This document shows positions 16,098-24,870 of a stretch of 64,000 nucleotides of DNA, one piece after another. The notes under the pieces are model-generated. The model saw nothing but the letters and a program-made list of their open reading frames with translations. It did no database searches and had not been told where the DNA came from. The translations under genes and the position numbers were made by a program. How positions within the stretch are numbered: the first letter of the stretch is position 1; the number at the start of each line of letters is the position of its first letter. The stretch is taken from assembly GCA_016722045.1 (NCBI GenBank), contig JADKGY010000001.1, positions 1,550,001-1,614,000 on the forward strand, read 5' to 3'. The stretch is from Candidatus Opimibacter skivensis (GTDB taxonomy: Bacteria; Bacteroidota; Bacteroidia; Chitinophagales; Saprospiraceae).

Positions 16098-18761
16098 ATG
16101 AAACGGAAAGAATTTCTTAAACTAAGTGCGATAGCCGCAGCTATTGGCCCCATCAATACAATTTTCTCTGTAGGTAGAAACAAGTTGAATCTCCTGTCCT
16201 TCCTCGAAAATGAGGAGAAGGATATTGCACAGGTAAGTGCATATGTACAGGAGAATTTCTCAATCCTTATGACCTGGCTTTCCAAAAATGGATGGGCTGC
16301 TTATCTCAAAGATGCACATGGCGTCAATCTTACGCTTACCGGAGATGCACTGAAAGCGGAACTACTTAAAGACCTTGATAAAGATGCACTTCAGAAATTG
16401 AAGGATACACCGGATTCAGGATTTGATGATTTCGCAGGCATGAATCTGATCAAACCCGGCTTCCCTGCCTTCAGTCTTTTGTATCATGCGCTGGCAAGTC
16501 CAAGAGTGAGATCTTCAGTCATTAAAGCTTACCCGGAGTTAGAACATATCGAAGTCCTGGAAAACTATATTTACGCACTTGCAGAATGGCAACACCTCAA
16601 GGATATCTATGAAGTAAAATCAAATGATGACCTGGTGATGGCCGTATTCGCATACGAATATCGTCCTGCATTCAAAACACCACATCACGAATATGCAGAC
16701 ATGGTGTATTCAAGAACAGGTGTAGCCCGCATCGGACAACATGATATAAATTACGATACAATCAACCGATGCTATACAAACAAACCAAAGGATGGCATTC
16801 CCGTTCAAAAGGTGGCAGTCGTACCGGCAAGATATGGCCTCTTCATTGCCAAGCGTGTCAAATTCAATGAAATAGATCTGATGACCACCGGCATTTACAA
16901 ACCCGGTGATAAGTTTAATGATAAGGATGACAATCAGCGGACTTTTTTGCAACCTATTCGCAAGATCTTTCATCATGATATTCTTTTTAATGAATCAAAA
17001 CTGACTTTCCATGAAGCACACAAAAGTGAGAAACTTGCAAAACTCGCAGAACATACAGATCTTAAATTCTATCGTGATCTAAAACCCACTCCCAGAGATT
17101 CTAAGCATCTGATCATTCAAAATGCTAACATCACAAATGTGATTTCTTCATTTCTGGTCGTTTCGCAGCCCAAAGAATTAATACGCGTTGCGAAGGAAGG
17201 AAATAAGGTGCTCTATTTTCAAGTGCCGGCCATGATCCCCGGTGAGGATGGCTATTCACCCAACAGATATTTCACAAGCTATAATACACAGGATGTTGAG
17301 GATGTTGAACTGTTGGTAAAAGGAAAAGGTAAAAACAACTATCAGAAAATCCCAAATCAATATGACGAACCGAGGACACAGCCATTATTTTTAAATATCA
17401 CACATCAGCAGGACACACTGATCGCTGCAGGATATCATGAAGTAGTAAAAGATGATGCATTTGAAAAACGCATTAATGAAGGCTTGTATCAATCTCCGTT
17501 ATTTGAAGATAGTATCTGCGAAGGAAAAGTAAATGCCCAAATACTATTTGATCATAAAGGCGAACTCAAAGGACTTTACACGGAATGCCTTCCGGCTTAT
17601 TCGATCGTTACCGCCCCTGATTTTTTTCCACAAGTTGACAATTTTGATTTGGTGGAATTTGATGTAGCACCGGGCAAAATTGCAGGTAAGAGTAATTTTT
17701 ATGAAGGTGGGGTCGCGAGTCTGGCCACTGCAAGATTAACACCTAATCCAAAGCTTTTCGCAGTCAATACTCTATCCGACAATCAAACCTACACCGCCGT
17801 ACTAAGTCAGAAGTCAAAGGTTACAATGCCTTCATCTCAAAGCACAAAATTTAATAATCCGGCATTACCAAAAGGGTACATCGTGTCAGGATTTTTACCG
17901 GATGTCGCATCATCTGTATTTGCTCCGGGATGGGATGTTACATATTCAGCGGACAAGCCCGGAAGTACAGATGTATATCTCAGTACAGAAGGATTAGGTT
18001 CGCCATTCGTGGAGGACATGAAATTATGTGCGGCAAGTAACGGCATGTGGCCTGCATCATCCCCTGATTCAGCACGAACGTATCAGGGTGCATTGGATCG
18101 CGATTACAGAAATCCTACTGCCATTCCTTTGTTAGATGATGAGCTTGGGTTTCACAAACATTCTCCTGCAGGCTTGAAGATGGATAAAGAATCCTTTGGA
18201 TGGGATGGTGTGCAGGGACCATTCATTGAAAATATCGATGGGATGTGGGTGATCAATTTTGCGGATGTTGGTCGCGCGGATGTCGTGCAAAATGCATTGG
18301 ATGGAAATCTTGATATGTCAAAATTGAGAACGCTCACGAGTGCTGAATTGATTTCACGCATGGCATGTCTGCGGAAATGTATTGATCATCTGCCAAAGTC
18401 TAATTTTAATACCCATCAGAAAGATGCCAGGATGCCTGCATTTACAAGGTGGTGGCTGATCAGTGCAGAACCTGTCCATTTTGGAAAAGATGATGCTCAA
18501 GGCTGGGGCATCCCTGCGAACCTGGTGGGTACCGATACGAAATGGGTCACCGACAAATCAAATGCAAAAGTTTCTGGCAAAGGATATCTGTACGTCATTG
18601 TGGATGTCAATGATAAAAATGTATCGTGGGATGGTTTTGGCAGACGACGAATTGAATTGACAAAAATGTATGTGTGCCAGGTAACTGATGATCAGGCTGG
18701 TGCTCCACATCTTGCTATGGCATCGATTAAAGAAGGAAAGGTGAAGTGGAAGATGGCGTGA
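16098..18761 (+). CDS. LodA-like protein, possible CTQ-dependent oxidase
   Basis: This 887-residue protein is not a family I recognise with certainty. An N-terminal hydrophobic stretch after KRKEFLKLSA (AIAAAIGPI) resembles a Tat or Sec leader, though the arginine pair is KRK, not RR. Residues ~40-190 are helical (VSAYVQENFSILMTWL). From ~205 there is YSRTGVARIG, resembling the start of LodA-type quinoproteins (I-G-I-A-R-V-G). VFAPGWDVTYSADKP resembles their central domain, followed by KLCAASNGMWPASSPD with Cys644 and Trp651. A further Trp702 lies 58 residues after Cys644; LodA makes its cysteine-tryptophylquinone from a Cys and a Trp 65 residues apart. The next gene encodes a LodB-like flavoprotein, which such enzymes need for maturation. 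The quinoprotein assignment is an inference from motif and context. Confidence 0.5.
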   Translation: MKRKEFLKLSAIAAAIGPINTIFSVGRNKLNLLSFLENEEKDIAQVSAYVQENFSILMTWLSKNGWAAYLKDAHGVNLTLTGDALKAELLKDLDKDALQKLKDTPDSGFDDFAGMNLIKPGFPAFSLLYHALASPRVRSSVIKAYPELEHIEVLENYIYALAEWQHLKDIYEVKSNDDLVMAVFAYEYRPAFKTPHHEYADMVYSRTGVARIGQHDINYDTINRCYTNKPKDGIPVQKVAVVPARYGLFIAKRVKFNEIDLMTTGIYKPGDKFNDKDDNQRTFLQPIRKIFHHDILFNESKLTFHEAHKSEKLAKLAEHTDLKFYRDLKPTPRDSKHLIIQNANITNVISSFLVVSQPKELIRVAKEGNKVLYFQVPAMIPGEDGYSPNRYFTSYNTQDVEDVELLVKGKGKNNYQKIPNQYDEPRTQPLFLNITHQQDTLIAAGYHEVVKDDAFEKRINEGLYQSPLFEDSICEGKVNAQILFDHKGELKGLYTECLPAYSIVTAPDFFPQVDNFDLVEFDVAPGKIAGKSNFYEGGVASLATARLTPNPKLFAVNTLSDNQTYTAVLSQKSKVTMPSSQSTKFNNPALPKGYIVSGFLPDVASSVFAPGWDVTYSADKPGSTDVYLSTEGLGSPFVEDMKLCAASNGMWPASSPDSARTYQGALDRDYRNPTAIPLLDDELGFHKHSPAGLKMDKESFGWDGVQGPFIENIDGMWVINFADVGRADVVQNALDGNLDMSKLRTLTSAELISRMACLRKCIDHLPKSNFNTHQKDARMPAFTRWWLISAEPVHFGKDDAQGWGIPANLVGTDTKWVTDKSNAKVSGKGYLYVIVDVNDKNVSWDGFGRRRIELTKMYVCQVTDDQAGAPHLAMASIKEGKVKWKMA

Positions 18762-18998
18762 GAGAGTGAGAGCGTGAGAGCGTGAGAGAGTGAGAGAGTG
18801 AGAGCGTGAGAGCGTGAGAGAGTGAGAGAAGTGAGCGAAGTGAGACGTGATGTGATGGTAAAATGAAATCAAATCATGATCAATCATGATCATCATGATA
18901 ATCTGCGTTCTGATTTTTTATTGATATATGGAGATCCATGACGAAGTGATGAAATTAATCTTATCAAATCTTAATTTTTCCGTTTAATCCGCGTCCTT
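18762..18998. repeat. GTGAGAGC word repeat plus ATGATCATGAT dispersed element
   Basis: About ten GTGAGAG(C/A) words (18762-18840) lead into AAATCATGATCAATCATG, ATCATGATAATCTGCGTTCT and AAATCTTAATTTTTCCG, then TAATCCGCGTCCTTTTT. An inverted, near-identical copy lies at 45330-45445. The element ends exactly where the flavoprotein frame opens. Confidence 0.7.
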
Positions 18999-18999
18999 T

Positions 19000-20154
19000 T
19001 TGAGATGTGATGGTGACGTATCAAATCTCAAAATCGAAAATCGTAAAAGGATCGAAAATCTATATGACGTAATTGTAATTGGTTCCGGCCCCGCCGGTTG
19101 TGCTGCAGCCGGTACATGTACAAAGGCCGGTTTAAATGTCCTCATCGTCACAGACCAACCTAATCCTTATCCTTTACCAGTTGTAGTTCCTGGACCACTT
19201 GAAAGTATTCATCCTGGTGTCTCTTCCCTTCTCGTCAAGATCGGTGCGGAGGGTGCGGAGTTTGATGCAACACTTGCTCTATACTCTGGAATTCATGCAG
19301 GTGACAATTACACACCATTGGGTGAAGACACCAAGGGCACCTGGCAAGGCATGCATATCAACCGGGATATTTTCAATGCACGTTTAGTAACATTGGTACA
19401 ATACTTAGGGATGAAAGTGATGTACAATGTAAGAGTTAAAGACCTTATTTTGGAGGACAACAAAGTGGTAGGTATTAAGACAAGCTTCCTTGATCTTGGT
19501 GCGAAATACATCATTGATGCAAGTGGTAAAAAAACCATCGCGGGAAAGATGTTGAAATTCAAGCGAAGATTTTATTCCCCGCCTTTAATCTGCTGGACAG
19601 GAGTATCTAAAATTGATGAAACATTTTCCTACGATCTGACTGCAGCGCACTTTATTCCGCACAAAGATGGATGGACATGGTTAGCTCCTCAGCCACCGGA
19701 TTATTGTGCCTGGACCATGCTAAGCATGAAGGGTGAAAAATCTTTCTTACCACCCGAAGAATTAAAAACAATTATCACTTTGAATACTATCCATTTTGCC
19801 AATATGCGTTGGCGATTATTTCGTCCGGTGTGTAGTGAAGGAATTTTACTTTGCGGTGATGCAGCAGGCATACTTGATCCCGCCGCAGGTCAGGGAATAT
19901 TCAATGCATTGTTATCAGGTATAACTGCGGCGAACACTGTAGTGAAGTGCATTCAGGAAGCAGACTTAGCAGCTTTTCATTTGGCACATTATGATGATTG
20001 GTTTGTAAGGGAGTTTGAGGGGAAGGTGGAGCAACTCAGACTTTACTATGAAGAACACGGAATAACTGTTTTCGGCAGGGAGCAGGGGGCAGGGAGCAGG
20101 GATAAAATGAGAGAACAAGCCAGATCAGAACTTATAGAAATTTGCCTATTTTAG
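19000..20154 (+). CDS. FAD-dependent oxidoreductase (LodB-like / geranylgeranyl-reductase-like)
   Basis: This 384-residue flavoprotein has VIVIGSGPAGCAAAG near residue 25 (dinucleotide-binding GxGxxG), INRDIFNARL, DASGKKT and GDAAGILDPAAGQGIFNAL (GD and DPxxGxG motifs of p-hydroxybenzoate-hydroxylase-type enzymes). Directly downstream of the LodA-like gene, it fits LodB/GoxB flavoproteins that modify the tryptophan during CTQ formation. A more general halogenase- or reductase-like role is the alternative. No ATG or GTG is available: an in-frame TAA at 18985 leaves only TTG at 19000, and the first ~20 residues (KIENRKRIEN) come from AAAATCGAAAATC repeats. The last ~27 residues (REQGAGSRDK) come from GGGAGCAGG repeats. 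A normal tail, DDWFVREFEGKVEKLKEYY, lies displaced at 21137. Confidence 0.75.
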   Translation: MRCDGDVSNLKIENRKRIENLYDVIVIGSGPAGCAAAGTCTKAGLNVLIVTDQPNPYPLPVVVPGPLESIHPGVSSLLVKIGAEGAEFDATLALYSGIHAGDNYTPLGEDTKGTWQGMHINRDIFNARLVTLVQYLGMKVMYNVRVKDLILEDNKVVGIKTSFLDLGAKYIIDASGKKTIAGKMLKFKRRFYSPPLICWTGVSKIDETFSYDLTAAHFIPHKDGWTWLAPQPPDYCAWTMLSMKGEKSFLPPEELKTIITLNTIHFANMRWRLFRPVCSEGILLCGDAAGILDPAAGQGIFNALLSGITAANTVVKCIQEADLAAFHLAHYDDWFVREFEGKVEQLRLYYEEHGITVFGREQGAGSRDKMREQARSELIEICLF

Positions 20155-20229
20155 ATAACTCAAAACACGCTTATTTTACAATTTTGGAGTAACCATGTTG
20201 AAATACAATTATCAGAAATTTTTATTACA

Positions 20230-20993
20230 ATGGCTAAATCCATCAAAATCAATGTTAGGCACTGATATTTCCTCCTTTTATCGAATCATCTGATTTCATA
20301 TCTCTCACTGATATAGCAGGCATAAAGTGCTAAAAACACATACGGTAATTCAGAACTGGATGCGTAACCGAAACACTGTTGAATTATTGGGGTTCTGGGA
20401 AACTATTTACAACCCTAATTTTAAACCCCTCGAATTCGAGGGGTTTAGAAGCAAGCCGGTTTGAGTTTGTAATGACTCCCAAAGGATCCCTTAGTCATTT
20501 CGATGACGGAGGGCTCCAAAGATATCGCCCTTGAGTTGCTTTGGTTTCATCGAATTCGTGTATATTATTAAGGAGTTTCAACGCCTTAAAGCTGATGAAA
20601 ACGATCTGCTCAAACTGATGGAATCTCCAGCGCACCCTGACCAAAGTAAACTATCATATTCATACAGACGCGATCAAGGAGAACCTGATACCTAAGGAAT
20701 TGACTAAACAGGAAATCAATGTCGTGTATTCCAGTGAAGCCGATATGCTCAATGTAGCTTTATTTGGCATGACAGCCAGACAATGGAGAAATGCTAACCC
20801 GAAAATAGAAGGTAATATTCGGGATACTGCTTCTATGGAACAATTGGTAATTCTTTCAAATATGGAAAGTATAAATGCCATGCTCATTCATCAGCAACTC
20901 TCCATGACTTTGCGATTAAATCAACTCAATCAAATAGCGATCATGCAAATGAAATCTCTTTTGCAAAGCAGCCAACTTAAAAAACTGAAGTGA
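20230..20993 (+). pseudogene. Decayed KilA-N domain protein
   Basis: Reading across three frames recovers most of a Bacteroidota KilA-N protein. The pieces are: MAKSIKINV at 20230; SDFISLTDIAG; VIQNWMRNRNTVELLGFWE and NPNFKPLEFEGFRS; then after further shifts EFVYIIKEFQRLKADEND; and a long open stretch IHTDAIKENLIPKELTK ... EADMLNVALFGMTARQW to the TGA at 20991. At least four frameshifts or stops interrupt it. The only open part, from 20700, is the C-terminal ~97 residues. KilA-N proteins are phage- and mobile-element-associated DNA-binding proteins. Its position between the flavoprotein and a displaced copy of that gene's tail suggests insertion or recombination here. Confidence 0.85.
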
Positions 20994-21136
20994 GGGGGAA
21001 CGCGTTGTGATTGCCAACTATGAAAACATATTGATACCTAAACACCTCCTGGCAAATAAACTTCATCAACTGGTGGAGCCGCTATAGAGAGAAGAAAAGG
21101 ACTTATAGATGAAGGGCGAATCATTTGGCGTAATTT

Positions 21137-21220
21137 GACGATTGGTTTGTAAGAGAGTTTGAGGGGAAGGTGGAGAAGTTGAAGGAATACTATGTGGCGA
21201 ATGATATTTTAATTTTTTAA
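21137..21220 (+). pseudogene. Displaced 3' end of a LodB-like flavoprotein gene
   Basis: Codons here read DDWFVREFEGKVEKLKEYY, then VANDILIF and a stop. They match the end of the flavoprotein at 19993-20040 (DDWFVREFEGKVEQLRLYY) almost base for base over ~40 bp. No upstream reading frame remains. It is either the original tail separated by the KilA-N insertion or the remnant of a tandem paralogue. Confidence 0.8.
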
Positions 21221-21296
21221 ATAGTCAATTAGCAAACTGGACATTTCACGAAGATGGAAATGAACTATAGTCATCTATCGGGATTACTATTTCATT

Positions 21297-23033
21297 TTAC
21301 CGTTGAATTATTATTTTTTCTGTACGGTAGATGTCTCCATTTATCATTCTGACTATATACATCCCGGACTTGAATTCAGAAATATCTACAATAATAATTT
21401 TATCGGTTCCATAAGTATAAGTATTGAGCAATACATTACCCATCATATCAATGAGTTGAACACGTGTGGGTAATTGAAATGGTATGTCAATCCTGATTTC
21501 ATCATTTGCGGGATTAGGAACCACATGAAGTCCTGCATCTATCATTCCTTCTTCCGGCTGGTTCACTCCCGTGATGAGGTCTGATAATTTTAAGACAAAA
21601 ACATTAAACCCTGATGTCGCTGATATTAAAAATGTATCCGGACCCGGATCAAAATCCTGAATTCTATTCCTGTATAAGCCGGTGAGGTACAGATCGGTAT
21701 GATCAAATGTATTCTTTGCAACCAGCGAAGTGCCTAAATCTGAGGAGTATCCACCAATTTGCACTACTGCCTGGAAGTTGCCCTCATCATCTATTCGTGC
21801 CAGATAGATGTCCTGTGAATTGTTAAGTGATTTTAAAGTCAATTGCGCTGGGTCTCCAAAAAAGACGCTATCCATAAATTGCCCCAGAACATAGATTTCA
21901 TTTTTCCCGTTAACATTCACAACAGATAAACCGTCTATATATTTATGCTCAATGCCACCTGTCGTTGTGACCCACACCAAATTGCCATTAATATCCAGTT
22001 TCATTACAAAATTATCATTCGCCTCTGCATAAACCAAATAGTCATCTGGTCCGGGATTTAGATCAGCATGATCAGAATAATCTCCTGCCACATATACATT
22101 TTGATTTTCATCGGACATTATTGCATTGGCGGATTCGTATCCCGTACCACTTATTTGTTTTACCCACAAGAACTGTCCGTCTCCATTTAATTTTAGTATA
22201 AACGCATCTTTTTCACTCGCTGCGACGAGGTTCGTGGAATCTTCTCCAGGATCAAAATCTACCTCAGCTGTAAAATCACCTGAAACATAAATATTTGGCA
22301 CTTTGTCTAATGCTAAAGAATAAATAGCATCATCGTATAGTCCCCCCAATTGTTTTGCCCATATCAAGTTACCCGAAACATCCAACTTGCTTATGAAGAT
22401 ATCGTTCGAGCCCCTGGAACCCATGAGGAATTTATTTATTCCCGGATCGAAATCTACAAGTCCATTGAATTTGCCACCAACATAGACATCTCCTTTTGCA
22501 TCTACTGCAACCTTGTTAACGTCATTATTTGCGCTTGTATCAATATTTTCGGTGACCTTTCTAGCCCATAAGGTGTTGCCATCACGATCCAATTTTAAAA
22601 TAAAAACATCCGCATTCTGTTCAGCGAAAAGCATGTGCAATCCTGACCCGGGGTCAAAATCAACGGTATCATTGAAAAATCCGGACACGTAAATTGAGCC
22701 ATCCTTATCCACAGCTACAGTATTTGCTCGATCTCTGGCCCTTCCTCCAAATGATTTACCCCAAATGAAATTCCCAAATGGATCAAGCTTTAAAATAAAT
22801 ATATCCTGCTCACCTGCTCCGCCAACAAAAGTTGAATCCGGTCCGGGATCAATATCAGCCCGTCCGCCTAAAAATCCTACAGTGATCACATTCTCTTCAT
22901 CATCGACAGCAGTTGCGTTTCCTGCATCTGTAAGCTCAGAACCAAAAGCCCTGGCCCAGGCAAACTGTTGAGCACCGACGGAAACAATGATTCCGAAATT
23001 GAGGCATAGGATCAGGTAAAAATATTTTTCCAT
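21297..23033 (-). CDS. SBBP-type beta-propeller protein with T9SS sorting domain
   Basis: This 578-residue secreted protein has a signal peptide (LILCLNFGIIVSVGAQQ). Six to seven repeats follow, each with an FIxKLDxxGNxxW strand and a VDFDPG-type loop (ADIDPGPDS, VDFDPGSG, VDFDPGIN, VDFDPGED, ADLNPGPDD). This is the pattern of SBBP/bacterial beta-propeller repeats. The last ~80 residues (VVPNPANDEIRIDIPF ... SGMYIVRMINGDIYRTEKI) are a type A T9SS sorting domain. The Asp-rich loops may bind calcium; this is an inference. It is monocistronic and faces away from the flanking relic toxin-antitoxin locus. Confidence 0.85.
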   Translation of the reverse strand: MEKYFYLILCLNFGIIVSVGAQQFAWARAFGSELTDAGNATAVDDEENVITVGFLGGRADIDPGPDSTFVGGAGEQDIFILKLDPFGNFIWGKSFGGRARDRANTVAVDKDGSIYVSGFFNDTVDFDPGSGLHMLFAEQNADVFILKLDRDGNTLWARKVTENIDTSANNDVNKVAVDAKGDVYVGGKFNGLVDFDPGINKFLMGSRGSNDIFISKLDVSGNLIWAKQLGGLYDDAIYSLALDKVPNIYVSGDFTAEVDFDPGEDSTNLVAASEKDAFILKLNGDGQFLWVKQISGTGYESANAIMSDENQNVYVAGDYSDHADLNPGPDDYLVYAEANDNFVMKLDINGNLVWVTTTGGIEHKYIDGLSVVNVNGKNEIYVLGQFMDSVFFGDPAQLTLKSLNNSQDIYLARIDDEGNFQAVVQIGGYSSDLGTSLVAKNTFDHTDLYLTGLYRNRIQDFDPGPDTFLISATSGFNVFVLKLSDLITGVNQPEEGMIDAGLHVVPNPANDEIRIDIPFQLPTRVQLIDMMGNVLLNTYTYGTDKIIIVDISEFKSGMYIVRMINGDIYRTEKIIIQR

Positions 23034-23193
23034 TTCGTTCTTGTTGTAGTCGGCTGAATATGTCCCGAATGACTAATTTAAGTCACAACTAATATTAATC
23101 TGACCATTGAAATCAAAAATGTCTGCTAGACTACATAAGTATTCACGGAGGAGTAATCCTGAATACAGGTTTAAGTAAATGATTAGAGTAAAA

Positions 23194-23256
23194 CTATTTC
23201 CACTGATATTTAACTTTATACTTCTTCAAATTTTTGTCGCGTGAGACAAGAATCAA
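23194..23256 (-). pseudogene. C-terminal scrap of a PIN-domain (VapC-like) toxin
   Basis: Directly after the antitoxin gene, 20 codons read LILVSRDKNLKKYKVKYQWK and stop. This matches the usual end of PIN toxins (hydrophobic strand, S/T-RD-NF, KY-V, W). The preceding ~110 codons, including the catalytic acidic residues, are missing. The toxin has been deleted, leaving its last strand. Confidence 0.6.
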
Positions 23257-23261
23257 CTTTT

Positions 23262-23444
23262 CTACAATAGCTTGTCAAAGTCCTTCCTCAATTCAATTTT
23301 CCCTTTGGCGTAGCCAAATTCACGCGCATTGAGTTTACGACTATTTTTGACTTTCTTTTTCAACATCAAAATAAAATCAGCTACCTCATCACGAAGTTCC
23401 TTAGGCAGAGAATTGATTTCCAGTTTTAAAGATGTATTTGTCAT
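23262..23444 (-). CDS. DUF2281-type antitoxin, orphaned
   Basis: The 60-residue protein begins MTNTSLKLEINSLPKELRDE and continues VADFILMLKKKVKNSRK, the DUF2281 pattern. Members are typically antitoxins encoded just upstream of a PIN (VapC) ribonuclease. Here only the last 20 codons of such a toxin remain (23194-23256), so the antitoxin has no active partner in the locus. Start and frame are clear; the loss of partner is read directly from sequence. Confidence 0.7.
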   Translation of the reverse strand: MTNTSLKLEINSLPKELRDEVADFILMLKKKVKNSRKLNAREFGYAKGKIELRKDFDKLL

Positions 23445-23582
23445 CCTACAAAAATAAGGGATTTTATTTTAAAGTTTGAAGTTGTTGGTTGTCAGAAAGT
23501 AGACAAGTTATTAGTTGCTAGTTGTTTGAAAAACCCAATACCTAAAACCCTTCTCCCTGTCCACTTTCTCACAACCTTCACC

Positions 23583-24518
23583 CTACGCCCTCTTCTTCAC
23601 CTCCACCGGTGTAATCCTCAAATCAACTTTCTCCGTATTCCTGATCACCGTCAGATGCTGAAACATCCCGATCTTATCTTCCGTCAACATTTTGAATAAT
23701 TCATCAGAAGATTCCAATGGAACATCATTGAAGGCGATGATGAAATCACCATCATTGACTCCTGCTTTTGCTGCCGGCGAATTATTTTCTACGTGAGTGA
23801 CGAACAATGCTTTCCTGTTTTTCAGATTATGATAAGATGCCAGCCTTGGTACCAGATCCACGACCTGAGTACTGATGCCGAGCCATGCACGTTTCACTTT
23901 ACCATAGCGTATCAATTGATACGCAATGTGCTTGGCCGTATTAATACTGATCGCGAAACACAATCCCTGTGCATGCATAATAGTCGCTGTGTTAACACCG
24001 ATCACTTCGCCATCAGCGTTGATGAGTGGCCCTCCGCTATTACCGGGATTTAATGGCGCATCAGTCTGAATGACATTGTCGATCTGCCGGCCTGACTCCG
24101 TACGCAAAGTTCGTTGTAATGCACTGATCACTCCATGTGTAACCGTGTGTTGAAAACCATATGGATTGCCCAGTGCGATCACGAGCTGCCCGATCAATAA
24201 ATCCGATGCTTCGCCCAGTTTCGCCGGATCAAATGGCGTGACACCAGCCACCTTCAATACAGCCAGGTCAGTGTCCTGATCTTCGCCGACCAGTTCAGCT
24301 TCTGCCTGAGTGCCATCATGCAGGGTCACAGTGATCTTGTCAGCCTTATGGATCACATGACTGTTAGTAAAAATATATCCGTCCGACGAAAAGAAAAACC
24401 CCGAACCTGCTCCATTAGGAACCGTTTTATTGCCCTCATTCTTCAGCCTGTCAATCTTCACCAATGAGGTACGGGCCGTTTCTACAGCCCCAATGATGAT
24501 GGATGAAAAAGGATCCAT
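23583..24518 (-). CDS. HtrA/DegP-like serine protease, apparently cytosolic
   Basis: From the ATG at 24518 the protein is 311 residues. The trypsin-like domain shows the full triad: H54 in FTNSHVIHKAD, D84 in QDTDLAVLKV and S161 in NPGNSGGPL. A PDZ domain follows at about 205-300 (SPAAKAGVNDGDFIIAFNDVPL). Neither this start nor the longer frame from 24578 offers a signal peptide or membrane anchor. This is unusual, since HtrA proteases normally act in the periplasm. I chose 24518 because MDPFSSIIIGAVE begins a conserved helix and the upstream codons look non-coding. It could degrade or chaperone misfolded cytosolic proteins. Confidence 0.85.
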   Translation of the reverse strand: MDPFSSIIIGAVETARTSLVKIDRLKNEGNKTVPNGAGSGFFFSSDGYIFTNSHVIHKADKITVTLHDGTQAEAELVGEDQDTDLAVLKVAGVTPFDPAKLGEASDLLIGQLVIALGNPYGFQHTVTHGVISALQRTLRTESGRQIDNVIQTDAPLNPGNSGGPLINADGEVIGVNTATIMHAQGLCFAISINTAKHIAYQLIRYGKVKRAWLGISTQVVDLVPRLASYHNLKNRKALFVTHVENNSPAAKAGVNDGDFIIAFNDVPLESSDELFKMLTEDKIGMFQHLTVIRNTEKVDLRITPVEVKKRA

Positions 24519-24600
24519 TTTTGTATAAAGTTTGAATACTACAAACCGAGGAGAAGAGGAAAAGTTCAGGTTATCCAATCCAAACTCAATTCAAGCTTTT

Positions 24601-24735
24601 TGCTTTTCCGCCCTTTCTGCCTCTTCTGCCTCTTCCGCCTCTTCCGCCCTTTCTGCCCTTTCTGCCCTTTCTGCCCTTTCTGCCTCTTCTGCCTCTTCTA
24701 CCTTTCCCCCCCTTTCTGCCCCTATTGCCCCTTCT
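24601..24735. repeat. Long (CTTTCTGCC/CTCTTCTGCC)n word-repeat array
   Basis: About thirteen 9-10-base words alternate CTTTCTGCC, CTCTTCTGCC and CTCTTCCGCC. The reading frame across it (SALSALSASSAS) is an artefact. It lies between divergent genes, 8 bases before the OmpA-gene promoter. Confidence 0.85.
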
Positions 24736-24742
24736 TTGTCAA

Positions 24743-24773
24743 TTTGGTAGTTTAAATAAGAGGGTTAATTTTG
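24743..24773 (+). promoter_or_regulatory. Bacteroidota promoter for the OmpA gene
   Basis: TTTG at 24743-24746 and TAATTTTG at 24766-24773 are separated by 19 bases, a perfect TTTG-N19-TAnnTTTG arrangement. It would give a leader of about 90 nt before the ATG at 24871. Confidence 0.65.
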
Positions 24774-24870
24774 TCCTCTGAAACATTGCACTACCCGACC
24801 CAAAAAAGCCAGTCCCTCAGCTATACTGGTATTGGCCGGGAGTTTATCTGATCATCTAAACAATTAAAAA

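Noticed and set aside
18558..18896. - strand frame with SLTLSRSHALTLS repeats
   Set aside because: Translation of the GTGAGAG word repeat antisense to the LodA-like gene end.
24532..24750. + strand frame rich in Ser-Ala (SALSALSASSAS)
   Set aside because: Pure read-through of the CTTTCTGCC word repeat.
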